Below are positions 9,087 to 18,485 of a stretch of DNA of 38,286 bases, one piece after another. Each line of letters starts with the position of its first letter. Position 1 is the stretch's first letter. A model generated the notes under the pieces. It was given only the letters and a program-made list of their open reading frames with translations. It had not been told where the DNA came from and ran no database searches. This DNA is from Marinicella sp. Its GTDB lineage: Bacteria > Pseudomonadota > Gammaproteobacteria > Xanthomonadales > Marinicellaceae. The DNA lies in the NCBI GenBank assembly GCA_028284365.1, contig JANQRW010000011.1:1-38286 (forward strand), in the 5' to 3' direction. The position numbers and the translations under genes are program-made.

Positions 9087-9650
9087 ATGAAAATATTACT
9101 TACATTGCTGTTATTCACTTTTGCCAATTTGGTTGCTGCTGACAAATATAACATAGATACAAAAGGTGCACATGCTTTTGTACAATTTAAAATCAGTCAT
9201 TTGGGCTACAGTTGGCTTTATGGCCGATTCGATGAGTTTTCTGGTGAATTTGAGTTTGATGAAACCAGTCCGGAAAAAGCCAGCATTCAAATGACCGTAC
9301 AAACCGCCAGTGTCAACTCAAACCACACCGCCAGAGACAAACATTTACGTGGTGATGATTTTTTGAATGTGGAAAAATACCCAACTGCTACATTCATAAG
9401 CAAATCTTTTATTCCAGGTGAAAATGGTCATGGAACCATGGTGGGTGATTTAACCATCAATGGTGTGACCAATGAAGAAACACTGAAAGTAGAATTCACT
9501 GGTGCAGGTAACGATCCCTGGGGTGGGTTTCGTCGTGGTTATGAAGCAACTACAAAAATCACCTTGAAAGATTACAACATCAAAAAAAGTTTAGGTCCTG
9601 CATCAGAAAAGTTGTTATTAACTGTCACCGTCGAGGGCATCAAACAGTAA
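9087..9650 (+). CDS. YceI family periplasmic protein
   Basis: A 187-residue lipocalin-like YceI protein with a signal peptide (about residues 1-18, ending VAADKY). The family binds polyisoprenoids such as ubiquinone analogues in an eight-stranded barrel. Typical segments are YNIDTKGAHAFVQFKISHLG, HLRGDDFLNVEKYPTATF and the terminal beta strand LLLTVTVEG. AGGAAA precedes the start. Pairing with the adjacent cytochrome b561 suggests a shared redox or quinone-related role, which is inference. A strong terminator follows at 9674. Confidence 0.93.
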   Translation: MKILLTLLLFTFANLVAADKYNIDTKGAHAFVQFKISHLGYSWLYGRFDEFSGEFEFDETSPEKASIQMTVQTASVNSNHTARDKHLRGDDFLNVEKYPTATFISKSFIPGENGHGTMVGDLTINGVTNEETLKVEFTGAGNDPWGGFRRGYEATTKITLKDYNIKKSLGPASEKLLLTVTVEGIKQ

Positions 9651-9673
9651 GTTTTAGTTGTACCTATAATGTA

Positions 9674-9710
9674 AAAAAACGCTTTTACTTTTTGGTAAAG
9701 GCGTTTTTTT
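9674..9710 (+). terminator. Rho-independent terminator after yceI
   Basis: A hairpin with arms AAAACGCTTTTAC and GTAAAGGCGTTTT (one or two wobble or imperfect pairs) around a TTTTTG loop is followed by a T-run. It ends the xthA-b561-yceI transcript. Confidence 0.85.
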
Positions 9711-9955
9711 TGTGCTGCTGCTTGCCTACTTTTTATGTTTTAAGTAAAGGGCTTGCACGCTTTTGAAAACAACCCCTTAAAACTTCTTTTTTAACGGCTT
9801 AAGTTAATGATATTAAATGTTATTTTAAAACTGTTCCTCAAAGCGTTTGTTCGTGTTTTTTTGGTTAAATTTTAACCATTTGTTAACACTAAAGCTCTTT
9901 AACAAAAAAATCGTGCGGTGGCTACCATTTGTTCTTTTTAGGGGAAAATTTTCAA
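9711..9955. other. Gene-free spacer between yceI and tRNA-Lys
   Basis: No coding region is supported in these 245 bases. They hold a perfect 8-bp palindrome (TGGTTAAA, T, TTTAACCA) at 9862-9878 and the boxA-like motif listed separately. The palindrome could end the minus-strand tRNA transcript, but it has no clear T-run on that strand. Confidence 0.5.
9894..9926 (+). promoter_or_regulatory. rRNA-leader-like boxA motif, orphan
   Basis: GCTCTTTAACA at 9894-9904 is identical to the boxA core found before 16S rRNA genes in many gammaproteobacteria. It is followed, after an A-run, by ATCGTGCGGTGGCTACC (9910-9926), which loosely resembles the boxC part of rRNA leaders. No rRNA gene follows; the next gene is tRNA-Lys on the other strand. 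It may be a relic of an rRNA operon or a chance match. Confidence 0.35.
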
Positions 9956-10031
9956 TGGTGGGTCGTATAGGATTTGAACCTATGACCAATGGATTAAAAG
10001 TCCACTGCTCTACCAACTGAGCTAACGACCC
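9956..10031 (-). tRNA. tRNA-Lys (anticodon UUU)
   Basis: The minus strand folds as a 76-base tRNA. The acceptor arms GGGTCGT and ACGACCC pair fully. The D arm contains AGCTCAGTTGGTAGAGC, the anticodon stem GTGGA/TCCAT encloses CTTTTAA with anticodon TTT, and the T arm contains GGTTCAAATCC. The discriminator is A and CCA is encoded. A sigma70 promoter lies 45 bases upstream. Confidence 0.98.
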
Positions 10032-10075
10032 ATTTGAATAAACGGATGTGAAACCAGAATGTTTCGAGGTGCGCA

Positions 10076-10104
10076 ATGATAAAATATATCAATACATTAG
10101 GCAA
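10076..10104 (-). promoter_or_regulatory. Sigma70 promoter of tRNA-Lys
   Basis: On the minus strand TTGCCT and TATCAT are separated by exactly 17 bases. The sequence after the -10 is GC-rich (TGCGCACC), as in growth-rate-controlled tRNA promoters. The predicted start near 10069 leaves a leader of about 38 bases before the mature tRNA. Confidence 0.65.
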
Positions 10105-10138
10105 GTTTTTTTAGTGCTTATTTTAAGATTTTTTTGGG

Positions 10139-10573
10139 TCACTTATACTTTTTTCCATTCAACTCTATCCAGCCTCCTGCACGCCTTTTTTGTGGATCAT
10201 GGTGTGTCCAATGCACCACACCACCACGATCATTCCATTCATACTCACCTTTGATGATAACTACATCATCGACTTTAACTGGCACGCGTGGGGCTAAATC
10301 AATATTATGTGCGATCAATACCGTATGCCCTCTGTTTTCTACAATAAATTTTTGGTGTCGTGAACCTTGGTTATCATCGGCTAATATGCGTACAACATCT
10401 GCCTCAAACTTCACCAAAACATCATTGGCCTGTGCTGCATAAAGCGCACTTAAATCATCACTGTTGGCAGCACCATTATGTTGAAAATATGCTGCAATTG
10501 TTGCGACCAGTAAAAACAAAGCGCCTTGAAAAAGGCGCTTTAAACTGAATTTTTTAGGGCTGTTCTCAAGCAT
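10139..10573 (-). CDS. DUF3465 family protein
   Basis: A 144-residue protein with one N-terminal membrane or signal segment (about 15-31, FQGALFLLVATIAAYF). The rest is a DUF3465 domain, recognised from the conserved run LADDNQGSRHQKFIV, LLIAHN-like VLIAHNIDLAPR, and GEYEWNDRGGVVHWTHHDP. Function is unknown. The compact beta-rich domain is probably periplasmic and could be an OB-like fold. It overlaps the glutaredoxin-fusion gene by 8 bases, so it is the third gene of a gyrB-glutaredoxin-DUF3465 run. Confidence 0.85.
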   Translation of the reverse strand: MLENSPKKFSLKRLFQGALFLLVATIAAYFQHNGAANSDDLSALYAAQANDVLVKFEADVVRILADDNQGSRHQKFIVENRGHTVLIAHNIDLAPRVPVKVDDVVIIKGEYEWNDRGGVVHWTHHDPQKRRAGGWIELNGKKYK

Positions 10574-11465
10574 TCCAGGCGTTATAGCCTCCGCTTAAAT
10601 TAAACACTTTAGTGTACCCTTTTTTGCGGAAAAACTCTGCTGCTGACATGGATGATTGTCCTATCTGACACACAAATACCAACGGGGTATCTTTATCCAT
10701 GGCCTCAATACTTTCAATCGCTGCCTTATCCAATCGCACTGCATAATCAACCGTTCCCTCAGCTATTTTATCTGCCGACCTGACATCATAGATTCTAGGA
10801 TTTTCTACATCTGTGGCAAACCAATCTTGCAGTTCTGCCACTGATAAGTCCTGCACTGCGGGCGGTTCATTGGGGTTTTTAATGCGCAAACCTGAACCTT
10901 GAAGCTCATCAACCCAACTGATTTCGATACCATCAGATCGCTTCGCTGTACCGATATCCATATATACTTTCAAATCTCCAACATCAGCTATCACTTCATA
11001 GCCTTTAGGTTTTTCAAGGCTGAAACGGGTATTAAATTCGTCATCTATTGACAAAAACAATTGGTGATCGCCCATGTCTTTCAACCCTTCTTTGATGTGG
11101 CTTAAAGCATCATCAGTAATGCTTATTTCAGGTGGGGTTCGGTCTGGTTGTTGCAAATTGAGCAACTCATGCAGTTCACCCGTGTTAAACATTTCTGAAA
11201 CAATGTCATTACCGCCTATCAACTCTTTATTCACATACAGTTGCGGAATGGTAGGCCATTGACCATAGGTTTTGATACCCTCCCGAATCTCAGGATCTTC
11301 CAACACATTAAAAGAGGCAAAATCATCACCTATCAAATCTTTCAATATCTTAACGGTGTTACTGGAAAAACCACACATCGGTGTTTGTGGGGTACCTTTC
11401 ATGAATAAAAACACAGGATGATCATCCAGCATTGATTCTATTCTTTGGGTTGTTTGATCGGTCAT
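10566..11465 (-). CDS. Monothiol glutaredoxin / rhodanese fusion
   Basis: A 299-residue three-part protein. Residues 1-107 are a Grx4-type monothiol glutaredoxin with the CGFS active site at 31-34 and WPTIPQLYV, features of [2Fe-2S] carriers. Residues about 112-200 (ISITDDALSHIKEGL to SGLRIKNPN) resemble the HesB/IscA A-type scaffold fold, but this part contains no cysteine, so it cannot hold a cluster in the usual way. Residues about 205-299 are a rhodanese domain (RIYDVRSADKIAEG) with active cysteine C266 in VCQIGQSS. It is cytosolic and probably acts in Fe-S or sulfur transfer. It lies 13 bases after gyrB. Confidence 0.88.
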   Translation of the reverse strand: MTDQTTQRIESMLDDHPVFLFMKGTPQTPMCGFSSNTVKILKDLIGDDFASFNVLEDPEIREGIKTYGQWPTIPQLYVNKELIGGNDIVSEMFNTGELHELLNLQQPDRTPPEISITDDALSHIKEGLKDMGDHQLFLSIDDEFNTRFSLEKPKGYEVIADVGDLKVYMDIGTAKRSDGIEISWVDELQGSGLRIKNPNEPPAVQDLSVAELQDWFATDVENPRIYDVRSADKIAEGTVDYAVRLDKAAIESIEAMDKDTPLVFVCQIGQSSMSAAEFFRKKGYTKVFNLSGGYNAWNA

Positions 11466-11478
11466 TTTTATTCTCTGA

Positions 11479-13869
<2,391 letters not shown>

Positions 13870-13953
13870 TTATTCCAAAATAAAACAACCCATTATACCA
13901 GTTTTTCCATGCTAAAAAACCTGCCATTAAGCGATTAAAGTCTGGCTCTGTAA

Positions 13954-15036
13954 TTAAAGAACAACGGGTTTTATCTGATTTTGTTTCACGTGAAACACCG
14001 TTGCTTTTTTTAAAGTTGGTGTGAGCTTATCTTTTTCAACCGTTGTTAAGAAAATTTGATTGTGGCTGTTTTGGATAAACTCACTGAACACTGCTGTTTT
14101 AGTGGCATCCAACTCTGCGTCCATATCATCCAAACACAGGATGGGATGAACCCCTAAATACTGAGTTAACAGTTCAATATAACTTAGGTAAAATATGCTG
14201 GAGATTATTTTCTTTTGCCCCCTTGATAAATTCTCATGGGCGGCTTGTTGTTTAACAGTACTTTTAATGTCCATCTTATGCGTGCCAGAATTTAAGTTAC
14301 CATACAGTAAATTTTTTTCTCTCTCTGACTCTAATTGTTCAACCAAGGTCTTATCCTTTCCCCAACCCTGACGAAAAGAAACAACAAAAGAGTCAAGATC
14401 AGGCATAAAAAGTTTGATTTTATGTTGTACCGAAAGTTTAAGTTGTTGAAAAATTTCTTCACGCATAAGTGTTAATTGTGAAGCAAATTTCACGTACTGA
14501 TCTTCCCAGTAGTCAAGGTCATTAAGCTTTTTTTCTTTGTATAAAGCATTCAAGTGTTTATGACAGCGGCTTACTTTTGACCACGTTTCCAAGTAGCTAG
14601 GTTTCACGTGAAACACCAACCAATCAAAAAAAGATCGTCTGTATTGTGGCGGTTTATCCAGGAACAAGTATGAATCAGGATCTATTGAAACCACTGGTAA
14701 AACATGCGCAACATCAGACTGGGTTTTGATGTGTTGTTGGTTGAGTTTAACTTTTTTTTTCATCAACTTGGATAAAGTAGCACCCAATTCATGTGGGTTA
14801 TTCTCTTGGTCTACAAAAGCCGCAAATAATGCCAAGCCATCACACCCATGTTTAACCAGGTTTTTATTGCGTTTCGAACGAAAAGATTTTCCAGTAGATA
14901 AATAATAAATGGCCTCCAAAACAGATGTCTTACCAGAACCATTATCACCATAAAAAATATTAATGCGTTGATCGAAGCTTAATTCAATATAATCATAACA
15001 ACGAAAGTTACTGATTTTTAATTGTTTGATGTGCAC
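13954..15036 (-). CDS. recF: DNA replication and repair protein RecF
   Basis: A 360-residue SMC-like ATPase that helps load RecA at gaps. Walker A is GDNGSGKTS (30-38), the ABC signature is NLSRGQKKI, and Walker B is LCLDDMDAELD. The start is GTG at 15036, before HIKQLKISNFRCY. Two parS-like palindromes lie inside the gene, both encoding VFHVK (residues 141-145 and 347-351). The first coincides with the FHV segment common in RecF proteins. It lies 29 bases after dnaN. Confidence 0.97.
   Translation of the reverse strand: MHIKQLKISNFRCYDYIELSFDQRINIFYGDNGSGKTSVLEAIYYLSTGKSFRSKRNKNLVKHGCDGLALFAAFVDQENNPHELGATLSKLMKKKVKLNQQHIKTQSDVAHVLPVVSIDPDSYLFLDKPPQYRRSFFDWLVFHVKPSYLETWSKVSRCHKHLNALYKEKKLNDLDYWEDQYVKFASQLTLMREEIFQQLKLSVQHKIKLFMPDLDSFVVSFRQGWGKDKTLVEQLESEREKNLLYGNLNSGTHKMDIKSTVKQQAAHENLSRGQKKIISSIFYLSYIELLTQYLGVHPILCLDDMDAELDATKTAVFSEFIQNSHNQIFLTTVEKDKLTPTLKKATVFHVKQNQIKPVVL
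13982..13997. promoter_or_regulatory. parS centromere-like site 1 (perfect)
   Basis: TGTTTCACGTGAAACA is a perfect 16-bp palindrome identical to the bacterial chromosomal parS consensus bound by ParB. It lies in the last 15 codons of recF (VFHVK, residues 347-351), about 2.3 kb from the candidate oriC. The site itself is direct observation; ParB binding is inferred from the known motif. Confidence 0.8.
14600..14615. promoter_or_regulatory. parS centromere-like site 2 (one mismatch)
   Basis: GGTTTCACGTGAAACA differs from the parS consensus only at the first base, and the inner 14 bases are a perfect palindrome. It lies in recF codons for VFHVK (residues 141-145), 618 bases from site 1 and about 1.6 kb from the candidate oriC. 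Confidence 0.75.
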
Positions 15037-15065
15037 CTGGTGCTCTGATCACTGGGTCAAAAACA

Positions 15066-16166
15066 CTAAATTCTTAATGGCATCACCACCAAACGACAAT
15101 CCAAGCGATCAGGGTGTTTAATCAAACAACTGGATAAAGCTTCTTTGAAACTGAATTGAATTTCATTATCAGTTATGGCTTGGGTAGCATCGAGAATATA
15201 GTTAACATTAAACGCTGTTTCAATGTCATCAATATCAGTTTCAATGGCTATCACATCTTCTGCCTGTTCCTGATCAGGGTTGTGACCAACAATTTCGAGC
15301 TTGTTAGGTGTTATTTTAAACTTAACACCTTTGTACTGTTCGTTGGATAAAATAGCAACACGATGTAATGCATTACGTAAGGCTTCTCTGTCAGCAGTAA
15401 AACTGTTTTCCATATTCAGAGGAATCACCGATTCATAATCTGGGAATTTACCATCAATCAGTTTAGACGTCATACTGATTCCCTCGATTTCAATTTTGAT
15501 GTGATTAACCCCCATGTTTATGGTGATGGCTTGATCCAAATCACGAATCATTTTTTGCAACTCCAAGACACCTTTCCTTGGGACCAAGACTTGTTTGTTC
15601 AAACCACTGTTATTCACATAATCGCATTCAGCCAAAGCCAAGCGATGACCATCAGCCGAAACACAACGGATCTTATTATTCAAGACTTCAAACAGTAAAC
15701 CATTTAGGAAGTAACGCACATCCTGAACGGCCATACAAAATACTGTTTGTTTCAACATACGTTGTAAATCAGATGCACCCATGGTTACAGGTTGATACGA
15801 CTCCATATCATCAATTAATGGAAACTCTTGAGCAGGCAAAGTACTTAAACTAAAACGACTGTCACCAGAAGTAATAAGACATTTTCCAGATTCATAAGAG
15901 AAAGTAATGATTGAACCATCAGCTAATGCTTTACAAATATCTAGAAATTTATGTGCAGGAACTGTAACCTCGCCGCCTGATTGAGGATCAACTGTACATT
16001 CAGAACGCATCTCAACATCCAGATCACTGGTGGTAAGTAACAGCGTATCACCATCTAATTTCAACAACACGTTACTGAGTACTGGTAAAGTGCCTTTCTT
16101 TTCGACTACCCCGCATATTTGATTAAGGGGGGCTAATAAACTTTCTCTTTGGATGTTAAATAACAT
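15066..16166 (-). CDS. dnaN: DNA polymerase III beta sliding clamp
   Basis: A 366-residue clamp that tethers DNA polymerase to the template, made of three similar clamp domains. Recognisable parts are the N-terminus (FNIQRESLLAPLNQICGVVEKK), DLDVEMRSE, the ADGHRLALAE segment of the second domain, and the C-terminus PDRLDCRLVVMPLRI, where the last residues form the hydrophobic partner-binding region. Length equals the family norm. It lies between dnaA and recF; the 173-base gap to dnaA is the oriC candidate. Confidence 0.98.
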   Translation of the reverse strand: MLFNIQRESLLAPLNQICGVVEKKGTLPVLSNVLLKLDGDTLLLTTSDLDVEMRSECTVDPQSGGEVTVPAHKFLDICKALADGSIITFSYESGKCLITSGDSRFSLSTLPAQEFPLIDDMESYQPVTMGASDLQRMLKQTVFCMAVQDVRYFLNGLLFEVLNNKIRCVSADGHRLALAECDYVNNSGLNKQVLVPRKGVLELQKMIRDLDQAITINMGVNHIKIEIEGISMTSKLIDGKFPDYESVIPLNMENSFTADREALRNALHRVAILSNEQYKGVKFKITPNKLEIVGHNPDQEQAEDVIAIETDIDDIETAFNVNYILDATQAITDNEIQFSFKEALSSCLIKHPDRLDCRLVVMPLRI

Positions 16167-16272
16167 AATATTATATATAAAATAGTAATTTTAGTATTGA
16201 GTAATTCTGTTTATATTCTATTTAAGTTGTTGATTTTAAATACTTTATTTTAAATTAATTATTGGTTTAATT

Positions 16273-16281
16273 TGTGGATAA
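16273..16281 (-). promoter_or_regulatory. DnaA box, exact consensus
   Basis: TTATCCACA on the minus strand (TGTGGATAA on the plus strand), the strongest DnaA-binding nonamer. Confidence 0.75.
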
Positions 16282-16307
16282 CTTGTTAATAAAAAAACTA
16301 ACTTTTT

Positions 16308-16316
16308 TTACCCACA
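16308..16316 (+). promoter_or_regulatory. DnaA box, one mismatch
   Basis: TTACCCACA differs from TTATCCACA at the fourth base, and lies 2 bases before the next exact box. Confidence 0.5.
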
Positions 16317-16318
16317 TC

Positions 16319-16327
16319 TTATCCACA
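16319..16327 (+). promoter_or_regulatory. DnaA box, exact consensus
   Basis: TTATCCACA on the plus strand, 13 bases beyond the dnaA stop and facing the box at 16273-16281. Confidence 0.75.
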
Positions 16328-16339
16328 ACCTTTACACAA

Positions 16340-17635
16340 CTATTCAGTTAGTTTATTCACAATCTTCTGTCTGTCCTCATCAAGATCACTGTTTTCGGAT
16401 AATAAATCCTTAAATTTACGATACGCGTGCAAAACTGTGGTGTGATCCCTACCCCCAAAAAGTTCGCCAATCTCAGGGTAGCTTTTGTCAGTTAGTTCCT
16501 TTGCCAAAAACATGGCCAACTGACGCGGTCTGACAATTGAACGCTTTCTGCTCTTACCCAATAGTTCTGATAATTTCACATTGTAATATTGTGCAGTGGC
16601 TTTTTGGATATTTTCTACTGAAACAATTTGATGGTTGACTTTAAACAGCTCTTTGAGGATTTGTTTGGTGTATTCCAGATCGATGCTTTTACCAGTGAAA
16701 AAGGCATTGGCTTTAAGGGTGCTCAACGCGCCTTCTAACTCACGGATGTTAGAGTTCAATTGTTTGGCAATGTAAAAAGCCACATCATCAGGAATAGAAA
16801 AACCAAACTGCATGGCTTTTTCTTTCAAAATCGCTACACGGGTTTCATAATCAGGTGGGTCAATGGGTACCACTATGCCCCACCCCAGGCGAGATTTAAG
16901 TCGTGACTCCAAGCCAGAAACTTCCTTCGGATAACGATCACAGGTAATAATTACACGCTTTTGACCTTCCAGTAAATAATTAAAAGTGTGAAAAAACTCT
17001 TCCTGTGTGCGCTCCTTGCGGGCAAAAAACTGGATGTCATCAATTAACAAAGTGGTTACAGAGCGGTATTTATGCTTAAAAGCCTCCATGGATTTTTGTT
17101 GAATGGCTTTAACCATCTCATTGACATAAATTTCCGAATGGAGATAACACACGACTTCATCAGGGTTGTGCTTGATGATTTCATTGCCAATGGCATGCAT
17201 CAAATGTGTTTTACCTAAACCAGTGCTACCGTAAAGCAGTAAAGGGTTGAACTCTGGGTTTGGGGTTTGTGCAGTTTGTAGTGCAGCGGCCAAAGCAATG
17301 GTATTTGAACGTCCCTCGATGAAGTTTTCAAAAGAAAAACGTTCATCAAGGTTTGATGGGATGCTGATTTTTGTTTCAGGAGCAGCTTCGTTGGTTGTAG
17401 CTACTGATGATTTCTGTAAAGCCAAACTGGCGGTAAAAGGTTCCCCGAAAACTTCTTTTATGGCTGCTTGAATCAGGGAATAATAGTTGGATTTGACTTT
17501 ATTAAGCACGACATCATTGGCTGCGAACAGATTGATTCGTTGCTCACTGACATTCACTTCCAGTGGTTGTATCCACAACAAAATATCGTCTTTGGGTATT
17601 TCTGCTTCCAATCTTTTAAGACAATGTTCCCACAT
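16340..17635 (-). CDS. dnaA: Chromosomal replication initiator DnaA
   Basis: With the ATG at 17635 the protein has 431 residues and begins MWEHCLKRLEAEIP, the standard DnaA domain I start. The AAA+ domain has Walker A GSTGLGKTH (about 135-143) and Walker B LLIDDIQFF (about 193-201). The DNA-binding domain IV ends with RPRQLAMFLAKEL and the DnaA signature FGGRDHTTVLHAYRK. The frame is open up to 17758, adding 41 residues, but those are unrelated to DnaA. An extended -10 promoter lies inside that extension, so the shorter start is favoured. It is the first gene of dnaA-dnaN-recF. Confidence 0.97.
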   Translation of the reverse strand: MWEHCLKRLEAEIPKDDILLWIQPLEVNVSEQRINLFAANDVVLNKVKSNYYSLIQAAIKEVFGEPFTASLALQKSSVATTNEAAPETKISIPSNLDERFSFENFIEGRSNTIALAAALQTAQTPNPEFNPLLLYGSTGLGKTHLMHAIGNEIIKHNPDEVVCYLHSEIYVNEMVKAIQQKSMEAFKHKYRSVTTLLIDDIQFFARKERTQEEFFHTFNYLLEGQKRVIITCDRYPKEVSGLESRLKSRLGWGIVVPIDPPDYETRVAILKEKAMQFGFSIPDDVAFYIAKQLNSNIRELEGALSTLKANAFFTGKSIDLEYTKQILKELFKVNHQIVSVENIQKATAQYYNVKLSELLGKSRKRSIVRPRQLAMFLAKELTDKSYPEIGELFGGRDHTTVLHAYRKFKDLLSENSDLDEDRQKIVNKLTE

Positions 17636-17723
17636 AGATAGATTCTGGTTAAACCTGTATCCGTATTGCTGGATAAAGCAGAGGTGATACAGGTGATTTT
17701 TAAAGGTTTCAAACGAACGCACC

Positions 17724-17732
17724 AGTATAGCA
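17724..17732 (-). promoter_or_regulatory. Putative dnaA promoter (extended -10)
   Basis: On the minus strand TGCTATACT forms an extended -10 (TGn plus TATACT), with no good -35. The predicted start near 17717 gives a leader of about 80 bases before the ATG at 17635. Confidence 0.45.
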
Positions 17733-17868
17733 AGAAAAGCTGAAAATGCCCACAGCAAAGTGTTGTTTTAGATAGGTTTTAAACGATTGAGAGGTAATGA
17801 GCTTGAACTGTTGATGATCTACCAAATAATGCAATGTACAGACACCACCAATACAAATCAAAAAAGGC

Positions 17869-17897
17869 TTGAAAAAAACATAAAAAAACAGTATGAT
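17869..17897 (+). promoter_or_regulatory. Sigma70 promoter of rpmH
   Basis: TTGAAA and TATGAT are separated by exactly 17 bases (17869-17874 and 17892-17897), followed by a GC-rich stretch GCACGGCC. Transcription would start near 17904, about 60 bases before rpmH. The leader has a CTTTAA/TTAAAG inverted repeat. Confidence 0.7.
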
Positions 17898-17963
17898 GCA
17901 CGGCCTTTTTAGGGGTGCGCTTTAAGCAAGCCCAACGCGTTAAAGAATAACAGGTAGATAATC

Positions 17964-18098
17964 ATGAAAAGAACATTTCAACCAAGTAACTTAAAAAGAG
18001 CCAGAACCCATGGTTTCAGAGCACGCATGAAAACTGCTGGTGGTCGTGCTGTGATCAACGCCAGACGTGCCAAAGGCAGAAAAAGACTGGCAGCCTGA
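17964..18098 (+). CDS. rpmH: 50S ribosomal protein L34
   Basis: A 44-residue, very basic protein beginning [18 protein letters not shown] and ending KGRKRLAA, an unmistakable L34. It is a component of the large ribosomal subunit. It opens the plus-strand run rpmH-rnpA-yidC-mnmE, divergent from dnaA, and has a good sigma70 promoter at 17869. Two positions differ from the usual sequence (RAR for RKR and GGRAV for GGRKV), within normal variation. Confidence 0.98.
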   Translation: MKRTFQPSNLKRARTHGFRARMKTAGGRAVINARRAKGRKRLAA

Positions 18099-18134
18099 TT
18101 AATCATCTGATTAGCTATAGCCTTCAGGTGTGTT

Positions 18135-18485
18135 TTGGAAGAATTCCCAAAAGGCAAAAGATTATTAACCCGACTTGACTACAGTCGGGTTTTTAGTAAG
18201 TCAAAAAGAATTCATAATTGCGCTTTCACTTTATTGATTCATTTTAATAATGAAATCAACCACAGCAAACTGGGTTTGGTGGTTTCAAAAAAAGTTCACA
18301 AAACTGCAGTACAGAGAAATCGAATCAAGCGTCTGATCAGGGAATCATTCCGCACCAAACAAAATTTAAAGCAAGCTGAATACGTTATCATGGCGAAGCC
18401 CGGTTCAAGCAATTACAACAACGCTGAATTGCTGACCTTGTTGAATCAGCTGTGGTCACAAACTGAGAAAAATAATGAACAATAA
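18135..18485 (+). CDS. rnpA: Ribonuclease P protein component
   Basis: A 116-residue basic subunit of RNase P, which trims the 5' leaders of pre-tRNAs together with its catalytic RNA. Seen are the substrate-leader binding strand RLLTRLDYSRVF near the N-terminus and the signature RNRIKRLIRESFR at about 58-70. The only usable start is TTG at 18135, as an in-frame stop lies at 18108-18110 and no ATG precedes the conserved part. It overlaps yidC by 11 bases. yidD, usually between the two, is absent. Confidence 0.96.
   Translation: MEEFPKGKRLLTRLDYSRVFSKSKRIHNCAFTLLIHFNNEINHSKLGLVVSKKVHKTAVQRNRIKRLIRESFRTKQNLKQAEYVIMAKPGSSNYNNAELLTLLNQLWSQTEKNNEQ

Larger units (their letters stand above)
16167..16339. 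other. Candidate chromosomal origin (oriC) between dnaA and dnaN
   Basis: This 173-base gap is extremely AT-rich, above all at 16167-16270, as expected of an unwinding element. DnaA boxes cluster on the dnaA side: TTATCCACA exact on the minus strand at 16273-16281, TTACCCACA (one mismatch) at 16308-16316, and TTATCCACA exact on the plus strand at 16319-16327. TAGTAATTTTAGTATTGAG next to the AT-rich part has spaced TAG triplets, a loose echo of DnaA-trio elements. There are no GATC sites, unlike enteric oriC. The dnaA-rpmH gap is the alternative site but lacks clear boxes. Confidence 0.6.

Noticed and set aside
9825-10076. Minus-strand 83-codon open frame
   Set aside because: It runs through tRNA-Lys; the SLAQLVEQWTFNPLVIGSNP-like text is the usual translation of a tRNA gene.
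17569-17577. DnaA-box-like GTATCCACA near the dnaA start
   Set aside because: It has a first-base mismatch, lies within coding sequence and has no partner boxes nearby.
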